Shown: piece by piece, positions 52,934-63,800 of the stretch
Layout: every line of letters starts with the position of its first letter
Position numbering within the stretch: the stretch's first letter is position 1
Assembly (NCBI RefSeq): GCF_963576545.1
Contig: NC_083639.1
Coordinates: 20,446,118-20,510,117, forward strand
Length of the DNA: 64,000 bases
Direction of reading: 5' to 3'
Source: Limanda limanda
Lineage: Eukaryota > Chordata > Actinopteri > Pleuronectiformes > Pleuronectidae
Program-made: the position numbers and the translations under genes
Notes under the pieces: model-generated
What the model saw: the letters and a program-made list of their open reading frames with translations, nothing else
Database searches by the model: none
Told to the model about the DNA's origin: nothing

Positions 52934-55900
52934 GCACTCTAGTTTTTAGGACAATCAATCCATTCCCTATACTCCCTTTAACTAAATGCAGAGCCCCAAC
53001 CCAGTGTTTTTTCCTGCTCTGACCAGAGTCAACATCCCAACCTGCTTAGTCTGTGCAACAAATTAGTTTTTTGTTGTTGTGCCTTGTCCTGAAGAGAACC
53101 CACAGGGGTTTGCAGAATTTATTTTAATCAGGTTTTTGTTTTATTTAATTTAATTTTCCACAGATTAAATTTGTATAAATCTAATTTATACACCGGCAAT
53201 CTATCTGGCAAAGAGATACATAAGCAAAGTAAATTATGACTTTTTTAGAGAATGATGGGTGGGTCAAAGTGCATTATGGGAGGAGATGCAGTCATCTCTG
53301 TCAGAATGCCTGTGTCTAACAAGGGAAAATAATCTGTCACCCTAACCTAACCTAAACCTTATGCTAACCTTGCAACCAAGTCTTAACCCTCAAACAGCCC
53401 TTTGTCCTCCGAAATGTCCTCACAAGAATATAAAGTACACACACACACACACACACACATTAGTTTGGTTAGGACTGAATGTAAACAAGTCTTTTTCTTG
53501 CAAAAGACTTTTACTGAGTTTCCCTTTAACTCATGGTTAATTCCCCTATGAGTTAACAAGCGATAATGGACAGAGAAGCTGTGTTTATCATTAGATTGCA
53601 GGAAAAAAGAAAGAAGGAATCTCAGGAATTATATACAAAACAGAAACCGTATGTAAAATGGACAAGTATACAAAGGAGTAAACACAATTCTGTGAATCAG
53701 AGAAAGACTCAAAGGATGAGATACAGCTCAGCTCATAACGTGCAGTGGAGAGCAGAGGAAAGATTCCTGAGTCTTGGCACACTCACTTATTATCGTTGAT
53801 TAATCATGTATTCCTGCTTGTGAATGGACGTGGGCCAACTGTTTGGCAACGTTTTGGTCCATTCACAAAGCGAACTCTCGCTCAGGCTCTGTCTTCCGAG
53901 CCAGCTCGCTCTGTTTTTTATTACATGCATGTGATTTCTCTTAGCTGAAGAAATACACTCAGGGCGAAAAAAGTTTCTCATGAAAAGTCAAAGAGCTGCT
54001 TTTGGAGCTGCCTCGGGACCAAATGATTCAGCACTTTCCCCTAAACAGAGTTTAACCTCACTGACACACTATAAGATGCAGCGCTTTTCTCTAGCTTGCC
54101 AAGAATTTGCAAACAGTTGGATGTTTAACATTCTCAGCCATGAGGTCTGTCACTGGTGCTCCGGCTGTATCCTCTGGCTTCCATTACACTTTTATGAAAT
54201 TTATGATTCACTGCTACATATTCTTGACAAATGAGACTGTAGTTTCAGCTTCAGACATGTGTCTGTTCCCATCATCTGCACAGTGTTGGCGTATCAGCGT
54301 TGCTTCCTCCGCATTCGCTAAACTTTCCTGAGCCTAATTAAAATCATCTGGTGGTCGTCTCACCTAGCGAGGGGTCACCGTGTCCAGACTCAGAAGAAAG
54401 GGGGAGGGGAGGAGGAAATGGGGAATGAAAGAAGAACCCTGATTCCGACCCTCCACCAGACTCCTTTCTCCTCCCGACGCTCAATAGAAACATGAATTTA
54501 CTACCACAGAATGTAGCTGCTGGGGGAGGGCTGCAACTGGAGAGTGTCGAGAGGATTTATCACTACGCTGAACGTGTGTTTGCATACAGGGGCGTCACTG
54601 TGAACATGCGGAATAAGGTGGGGGTCGGTTTCCTGAGACAAATCACAGTGATCAGATTTGGGTCATTTCCCAGGTCAGTCATGGACAGATATGCAGGGGG
54701 AAAGGGCCTGTGGGGACAGCTGTGGAAAACAAGAGACGCATTGTCTGGAAAAGACTTCACGTCCCTGCTTTTCATTAGATTTCACAATCGCTGCTTCTGG
54801 GGCATTTTGGTTAAACGCTGCACCAACTCACTTAAAATGGACTCAGGAGCAGAGATGGCACAAAAACAATCTCTGTTTTTGGTCATTTTGATTGCCGTAG
54901 ATAATTCACCTTTTCGTCACTGACAGTAAAAAAGTCATGTTGAAATATCACCTCTTCTTAGATCTTTGTAGAAACTCTACAGCCATGCTGTGTTTAGTTG
55001 CACTTTGGCATGTTGTTGTTTTGACAAGTTAACTTAGTCTAGAGCAGGGGTCTTCAACGTTTTTCAGTTCAAGGACCCCCAGACAGATGGAGAGATGGAG
55101 CAGGGACCCCATGATATATATATAATAAAAAATTGTGTTTTATATTAAACTGGGCCTAGTGCCATGCATTAAGATAGCTACCCTGTTATTGTGCATTCAA
55201 TACTAAGCTATTCAAATGATACACAGGTTCATATATTCATGTCTTTATTATTGTGTGTCGCTGAATGAAAGATGACGTCCTCTGCCTCCATTTATCTGTT
55301 CGCTACAATATGTTGGATTCATATTAATGTGTATTTAAATACATTTAAATTCGTTGAAAAAAATATAAAATACAAAAATTATAAAAAATTGTTTAATCAA
55401 CCATAAATTTTGCGACCCTCCTGCAGTAACTCCGCGGACCCCCTGTTGAAGACCTCTAGTCTAGAGGGTTAATAATATTAATAATATTATTGATATAGCA
55501 CCTTTCAAACACCAAAGAAAAAAAGCAAATTAATGCAATGTAATTTAAAATCAAAAACAGAGAACTAAACAAAATCTAAACTCATTCACAAGAAACAATA
55601 AAGTATAAAATCCAAAATTAAAGTCAGCAGATGAATAATACAACATAATTTAAAAGTAATGGCAAAAGAAACACAATATCAACACTGGTCATCACATAAT
55701 GACCGATCGTTTTCTTAAATGAGTATAATAGCTCCGAACATTCATTTGTTAATCCAACCTGTACTGACTCTGCTTCCTCTTGGGCACTAAGACACACACA
55801 GACTCACACAAACAGTGTTGTTGGACATATGTGTAAAGTCAGACTGTAATACTGCCAAGAAAACATCTTTTTTACATACAAACATCTATGAAAATACCTC

Positions 55901-58900
55901 AAATGAACACTATAAGCCGACTCATTCATCACCGAAATATTTAAACAGAATTTGTTAAGGAACGATTCTGTCCCAAGCTTTTTGATCCATATAAACGATT
56001 GATCACTGTATCCAGTTCAACATGCAGCGCCTTGTAGGTTGACTTGCAATATTTTAAAGTTGTGCAATCATGTTTTGGTTCAACCATGTAATCAGAGCAT
56101 CACAATCATCCAGTCAAGATTGTATATAAGCATTAAACATTTTAGTTTAAAAGGTTTATTATGTTAACATTTGCTAATCAGCACTGTTCCCAAAGTACAA
56201 CATCAGTGGTGGTATTTGGCCATAAAGGTTAGGACATATTAAAGATTTGAATTCTTTATGGCGCTACATGAAAGATAAAAGATCAAAGTCCTTACAATTA
56301 ATACTGAGCTTTCAATGTAATCGTTCAAGAGACTTTCACTGAAAAGCACAAATATGAATCTCATGGTCCTAGGGGTGAAGCCAGGGGATCACTCAAGTCA
56401 GTACGATTTATCCTGTTACTTTAGTATTTCTCTTGTATTTCTAACCCTAACCAATACCCTAACCCTATAATGATTTAATTTGATTACATTTTAGCACAAA
56501 TCAAATAGTCTTGGATAATAGGATAATGAGCGTTGCACAAAGACTCAACCCAACACTGTGTTTGAAAATAACCATCCATAAAACCCACCTGAACATCTTT
56601 TCAGTAGCTTTAACACTGCAGGGACCATTGTTTTCATATTAAAGGCGAATCATGATCATTGCTTTCTGAGATGAACCCACAGGAGAATTATTTCTGAACA
56701 CTGTTTTCCTCAGAACATGTGTCTTTCAGCTGCTTGTTTTTGTTTTTATGGCCTGTGGCTTTGCTGTTTTTATTCTTATCGCTCTCATCAGTGTTTGCTT
56801 CCTGTTGCAGTCGTCACTTGTTTTTCAGTAACAGAAGCTCTCAGTGTAGCTCCTACTTAGGTCCAAACAGCAGACAGAGTACATTAGTGACAAGCTTGTG
56901 ACCGTAGCAGAGCATTTAGTTCCTGAAGAGTTTAATATTTATATCTGGAATTAAAAAAGACTTTGTTTGCAGGTAAATATACTGCCCCCAAGTGGCACAA
57001 AACAAACCAAAAACGAATGTTATGTAATAGGGAGGACAGTAATATGTTGATACATGATAGGACATTTCTGTTTGTGGTCTTCTTTAAGACTTAATTCATT
57101 TATAAAATGATAATAATAATCTATATTACATTGATCAAAGTACTTAACAACTAAAACTACTGCTATTTTTCACATTTGATTCAAGAATATTAAACTTGAT
57201 ACATTTATTTGATACTTTATTAAAGAAAAAGTGAACATTTAGACGAAAATACAGTTATGATGTTTTGTGTTTCTCCTCCTCCAGTGACAGAACAGAGGTT
57301 TACCTGGGCGATGAGAACTCCATGAGTCTGATCTTCAATGCCAGGAACGAGGGAGAGGGAGGGGCGTACGAGGCGGAGCTGTATGTGGTACTCCCCCAAG
57401 AGGCCGACTACAGCGGGATAGCACGCAACAATGTGGTGAGGGGTTGGCCGTCACTTTACTCGCCAAGGCATATGAATATTCTGTATTTCATATGGAAATG
57501 TTCTAGTCTCGAGCAGTACAGTTTTGCCATTCAGAAATACACACAATCAAACAGTGCGTCTATGTACAGAGTTAATACCGTTAAATATTGATAAAGTCTC
57601 AGTTGCCATTATGTTATTATTATTCTCTAATTAAAGCCCATGTAACTCAAAGCTCAAAGTTAATATCAGAAGTTAAGAGATGATAATATTTAATGTTTTG
57701 TGTCATTTCCAGAGCTTGACTCAGCTGACGTGCAGCTATGAGGCCGAGAATCAGACCCGATATCTCCTCTGTGATCTGGGAAACCCTATGAAGCCTGGTA
57801 GCAGTGTAAGAGCCAACAAAGCCCACAAGTTGCCCTTTCTGCCTTTTTTGTTGTTTTTTCATCTCAGTAATATGAAATCAAGTTAAAGTGCTCTCCAATG
57901 TATCCATTGATATACAAGCAAACTTAAAATGTTTTCATTTTGACCTGTTACAATACACAAAACCTTGGTCCTGACTCTAATGTAAAATGAATATTGCCTG
58001 TTTCTATAAGCAGTGGAATAATAGAGGCACGGATAACTATTTATTTATCTGTTCATTGTGAGAAAAAAATGTATTAAATTCGTTTATCATAGTTTTTATT
58101 CTTGTTCCTGATAATAATTGTTTCCTTTCATCTATTGTCTATTTCCTAGATCTGGGCCGGCCTTCGGTTTACTGTGCCCAGACTGAAGGATACTAACACT
58201 CCAGTTCAGTTTGAGCTTCAAATACGTAGGTAGGTCACAGCTACAATTGATTTAATTTTCATTTTTTCATGTGTTCAATTAACGTTTGCTATCCTGTTTT
58301 GTCAGACGATTTAAAATATCAGTGAAACACTTTTTGTCTCTTTGTGGTTTGTTGTAGTAAAAATGTAAATAACTCTGAGAGTGACGTGGTGCTGTACGAT
58401 CTGGAGGTGGCCGCGGTGGCCGACGTCATCCTGCAGGGGTGAGGCTTTACTGTTATATAATCATTATAATCAGTGTGATGGCTGCCAGGACGACTCCTAA
58501 ACTCCATGTTTGTGCGTGTCACAGTGTTTCTCGGCCAGACAAAGTCATCTTTCCACCTCCCAACTGGAATATTCGTCTGACTCTGAGGGAGGAGCAGGAC
58601 ATCGGCCCTGAGCTTCAGCAGGTCTATGAGGTCAGCAGTGATCTCTTTCAAAACCCTACGTGTTGATATTTCCACAATTCTCACTTCTGTCTCTTGTCTC
58701 TTTGTTTTCAATGATGGTTTAAATATACTGCAGGTGCAGATTTGTTTGATTATTCAGAGACACTGGGATGGATTGTCAGAAAGGGGGGAGAGTATTTGTA
58801 GTAAGGAAGTCTAACAGTTTTTTTGTAGCGCAGGGGAGGATCTTTATTGATCTTTTATTGTAATCATAATCCACGATCAGCTTCCACCCCGATCACAATC

Positions 58901-60793
58901 CACGATCATAGTAAAAGAATATATTCTAAGTAGTTGATAGAAAATAGTAGATTTGTCTTCACATAACCTCCATGGGACGAGGATTGATGTGCCATTTGAG
59001 TGTCTTAAGCAGGTTAAAGCAGAAACAGCATCTTGTGTCAAACTGTGCCTCTCTTTCAGCTGGTGAATAATGGTCCCAGTGCGGTGAGCCACTCCACTTT
59101 AGAGGTGAGATGTCCTCTGAGGACCCCCGGCCATGAGTTGCTCTACCCTGTGGAGGTGGTGACCGAGGGGCCGCTCAGCTGCTCCTCCAGAACAACCATC
59201 AATGCACTGAAACTCAAGGTGAGGAAACACACACACAGCATCATTGGCATGGGTGAGGCCTCATTCTATTCCTGTCCCTGGAAATTTGATTGTGTCTATT
59301 ACTGAATCCGTCAATGTCTTCATATGTGCAGCTCCAGCCTCCAGCAGCAGTGAGTCCCACGTCACTGAAACCCAACAGTGAGCACCACATCCGGAGGAGG
59401 GAGGTGTACAGTGATCCTCTGGCTGAACAAGGAAACCTGGTGAGTCAATGTGGAAAAGGTAGAGCTTATATGCAGGGACACTCTGTATACAAACTACATT
59501 TCTGTTGCCTACATTAAACAAACACTTGACTGATTTCTCCTGCAAGACAGTTTCAAAAGCATAGAGATCAATGCAGAAGAGATTCAGTATTCTGAAGTAT
59601 TCCTCATCAAAATCTAGCACCTAGATAACCTGCAATGTAACTTGATTGGTGATAGTTCAGTCAGGTATTTCATGCTAATGGTGCAGTATCAAGGTCCCAC
59701 CGATACTCACGCTCAACCAATCGAGAGTCAGTCTCAGCTGACAATCACAACGTTTTTATAGCAAATAATTGAAACTAAATCCTTGAGAAAAATTAACATT
59801 TGAACATACATCAGTGTGATCAGAACTCTATTAAATGTATTTGATTGTTTACTTTGACTTTGACTTTGGCTCCGGTCCCATTCAATAACATTGAGATGGG
59901 TTTATGACATGTACTGCATCCAGCCACCAGGGGGCGATCAAGACGTATTGTCACCGCTTTTGGGGAGCAGTCACGTCATTTGTTTCTAGTGTAGAGTGTA
60001 GAGAGAGAAAATAAGAAACTCTGTTTGGATTTGCTGTTTCTTTCCTAACCCCTGAGAACATTTGTTCCTCATCAAGATAACAGTCGACCCCATGCATTCT
60101 CCAAAGACCCCAGGAAGTGTTTGTTTTCCTCCTTGACTCAGCATGTGGAGGGAATCATGGTGATGCAAGTCTGTTTAGTCCAAACACACCACAACAGAGG
60201 CTCTTAAATAAAGTCACTGCTTCTTGTGTTGACTGTTCGATCCCCCTGGGTTTCTGTGTGTGTGTGGCTCTGGTGAGTGGGCGTGCACACTTCATGTTGC
60301 ACATTTGAACTAAAGTAGTCCAGTAAGGCCGTAGGGAGGAGGCCGCTCTGCCCATTTTAAATCCTAATGAGATTCTTTCTTTCAGCGGAGGAAATGATAA
60401 TAGATATAATGAGCTCTGCTCAACATCTCTGTTGGTTGTCGTAATTGTTCCTGAGATGAAATCAATTACGTTTGTGATCTATTGTGCTGCTTTGGTGCGG
60501 CTCGCCACTGACTGTGATGTCACTGACAGCTAATTTCTTATGGTATTCAGATGAACTTGATTTAAAATGGAAAATCTAACCACATGAAGATGTTTCATCA
60601 CACATGTTTGTAAGTTGGATAATAATGTAAGAGATGAAAATGATTTTTAACCAGAACCAACTGAATACAACTCAATTTATGATGTATTATAGAATGATTT
60701 TGCATTTAATTCTCAAGTTTACTGGGCTAAAGAAATGTTTAAAAAAAAAAAATACACATTTGTTTCTTTGAAACAGCTGTGCCTGGAGTATTG

Positions 60794-60835
<42 letters not shown>

Positions 60836-63800
60836 CAGTATCTACAGATGATTAGCATTTGGAGCTGATGGTCGGGGTGGGGGTGTGATGGACGACACTC
60901 ACAAAGTTGGAAACTGTGCACTTGTTGAGTGAAAGTGCACACGTGAAAGTAGTATCTACTGAGTATGCTTAGTCCTGCTTTCCTGCTGAAGATGGTAAAG
61001 TCTTTATGGATGGCTACCAGCCACTGACGATGGTAGGATTTCTCCTGGTGCTGCTGATGGTAAGTCTGACAGTAACAGACTATCATTTTGTTTGTTTTGG
61101 AGATGGACAGTGAGGCAATGCCATTTGGTTTCAACTTTTAAAAATAAACTGATGATCCCTCGATTTAATTAGCTGTATCTGTAGAATGCAGATCTGTACA
61201 CAAACGCTTGATATGCACACGGCACTCTCTGTTAAGGGGGATGAGGGGATGTCAGAACAGGTTGGGAACTGTTTTTTGTTTTTTGGTCACATTACAAATC
61301 ACCTATCCTGAATAACTAACGTCCACATTTCCTATTTGTTCATCATTTTAAGTAGAATAAGTGAACTAAAACCCAATGATGAAAACAGCTCATATCCACC
61401 ACGACTGGTGAAGAGACAACAGAACGAGCAGCAGCCTCAGAATCCCCGAACACCATAAACATAAGTAAAAGTTTCAGTTCTGTACAAAGGAAGATGTGGA
61501 GCACAGAACGGTGTGTGAATAAACATTTACTACTGTAATAAAATTTGTTCCAACTCCGGTTTGGACTCTTGGTCTATGCTGACAAATATGTAAAGAGGGA
61601 ATGAAAACACTACCTCGGGTTCTGTCTATGCAACGTTTGTTTTAATAGTGAAGATCTGGTATGGCTTTGTCCCTTAAAATATGTAAAGTGGTTTCAAATC
61701 GATACTTTGCAGACAGTGAAAAAAATGAGTAAAACTCCACAGTATTTGATAGCTGCCTGCAATTTAGAAAAGTAAACAGAGTTTGTTCAGGAATCTGACT
61801 GATCAGAAAAACTTGAAATCTTACAATTAGATGTTCTTTGGCATAAATACCAGCCAGATAACAAGAGCATGTTCTACATTTCCTTTACACCCCCCTTCTT
61901 TCCTTGGATTTTTTTAATTCAGAACATCCAAACTTCAAATCTTTTATGAACCTCTGCAAAACAGTATTTTTAAACAACGTGTCTAGCGAGAGCAAAAGCA
62001 GATTTTTAAACAGCATGAAAATATCTGGAAAAACAAAGTCCAAAATATCACTCTAATAGAATAAAATGCAATGACATAACGTAGACAAATCCTGATGTTT
62101 ATAGTTTATAAGTAGAACATAACATTAGAAACAATAGAGCATTTGTTATGTCTTTGAAAATGAATTCATTAGACCTTTTTTGGTAGACATGGGTATTAAT
62201 TCACATCTTAGCCTTGTTATTAAAACTCGACCAGAAACACTACACATACCCCAAGTTTCTTTCTGCTGCTGACTTTCTGGAAGGAAGCCACGTGAAATTC
62301 TGAAAACCACAGTGCACCCTGGGAATTTTTGGGGCCCAGCATCGAGGCCAAAAAAGGTTATTTCTCTCGACTTCGAGCCAAAGATGCGTAGGTCAGTCAG
62401 TTTTCAGTGAAAGCATTTTTTAATAGGTTTTACTCTATTGCGTGTATTTGTGGTTGTCTGTGTGTGTATGTGTGTGTATGCCTTGTACATCTATCTTTGT
62501 CAGGACCAGTTGAGTCTACAACCTACAAAGTGAGGACATTTTGGAAAAGTGAGGTCCCCACTTTGCGACCCTGTGACCACCCTTTAATGGACTGTTTGGG
62601 AGACTTGGTGTTAGGGTTAGGGTGAGGATAAGTATTAGGTTAAGGGCTAGGGTTAGGGTTAGGCATTTAGTTTGGATGGTTAGGTGTAGGGTAAGGGGCT
62701 AGGGAATGCATTATGCCAATTGGTGTCCTCACTAAGACAGCTCTACAAACGTGTGTGTGATAACTGCAGCAGAATATGAACCCTGTCCAATCACTAATGA
62801 GGAGAAACAGGCTCTAATGCCACATTGTCTGTGTTTGTGTCTTTCCCTGCTCAGACCTGCTCGACAGTGGAGTGCTGGCATCTGCAGTGTGACGCTGGGC
62901 TGCTGGAGAGAGGAGCCAGTGTGATCCTGACTGTACGCTCCAGACTCTGGGCTGAAACCTTCATCGAGGTGAGACTACACAGCTCAATCTGCTCTGCACT
63001 GATGGTCACACTTACACTGTTGGTACAGGAAACCCTGAACTCAAAAGGAAGACCTAGACTGAAGGGAAAACCAACAACATCTGATGTTATACTGCCCTCT
63101 GTTGGTGGTCAGCAAACCAGCACTTTGCTCTATACAACGTGCTCTATTATGAATGTTTTACTGCTCATCATCATTTTAGAATTGGGGGGACACAGTGGTG
63201 ATATGTAATTTTGAGGAATAAATACAATTCAAAAAATATTATTATTGATATATCAATATTCTGACAAAATAAATTGACTGTAGTTATATAGTGATTTTCC
63301 AGTCTTATTAAGCACTAACAGGTCCTATTCACATGTTCATACAGCAAATCTATGCACAGCGCTTTTTGTATCACATTTGCCTACTGGTGGCACATTCATC
63401 AGGGGCAATTTGGGCTTGAGAACTTTGCCCAAAGACACTAACACCGCTCAGTAGAACATTTTATGTTATGTTGTTTGGGGGCAGGGGTATATATTTTTTT
63501 TAATCAGCTCTATATAGCGAAAGTAAATGTAAAACATGGAATTAGTTTAAACAGTTTGATCACAAACCAGAGTGTCTTTCTCCTGCTGACGTCCTGGAAT
63601 GAAGCCCCCGATTCATTCTGAAAACCGTGGACAGACATATTCATGCAGCACGTCTATCCACTGTTCTTTTTCCATCACTTTCATACACTGTTTGCACAGC
63701 CCTCTGGGAAAATTTGGGGTTCTTGTATCTTGTCCATGGGAACTTCAGAATACGGACTGGGAGATTGAACCACCGACCCTCTTGTTAATGGACAACCCTC

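Larger units (their letters stand above)
51830..57284 (+). other. itga5 intron 19
   Basis: A 5.5-kb intron. It contains an AG-rich stretch at 52020-52140, the (CA)n tract at 52842-52929, a telomere-like dispersed repeat in reverse orientation (53265-53459) and the hAT MITE at 55037-55466. The sequence directly after the MITE (about 55485-55560) resembles the same TTATATAGCAC-type repeat seen near 16605. Confidence 0.7.
59440..62854 (+). other. itga5 intron 26
   Basis: A 3.4-kb intron with the reverse-oriented dispersed repeat at 59870-59982, a (GT)n tract at 60796-60832, a repeat piece at 62250-62310 and the telomere-like repeat at 62487-62760. The rest is unassigned. Confidence 0.7.
44628..62968 (+). 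other. itga5: itga5 thigh and calf exons 16-27
   Basis: These exons encode the thigh, calf-1 and calf-2 Ig-like beta-sandwich domains that form the leg of the alpha chain, residues about 515-952. Markers are FCLLAKGKH in the thigh, [11 protein letters not shown] near the genu/calf-1 start, [12 protein letters not shown] and [14 protein letters not shown] [10 protein letters not shown] in calf-1, and VYELVNNGPS in calf-2. Sequons NFS, NQT and NNS are present. Paired Cys are conserved in spacing with human alpha-5. Confidence 0.92.

Noticed and set aside
62610..62700. An interstitial telomere from a chromosome fusion
   Set aside because: The TTAGGG units are few and interrupted, and the flanks match another dispersed copy at 53265-53459. 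A dispersed repeat explains this better.
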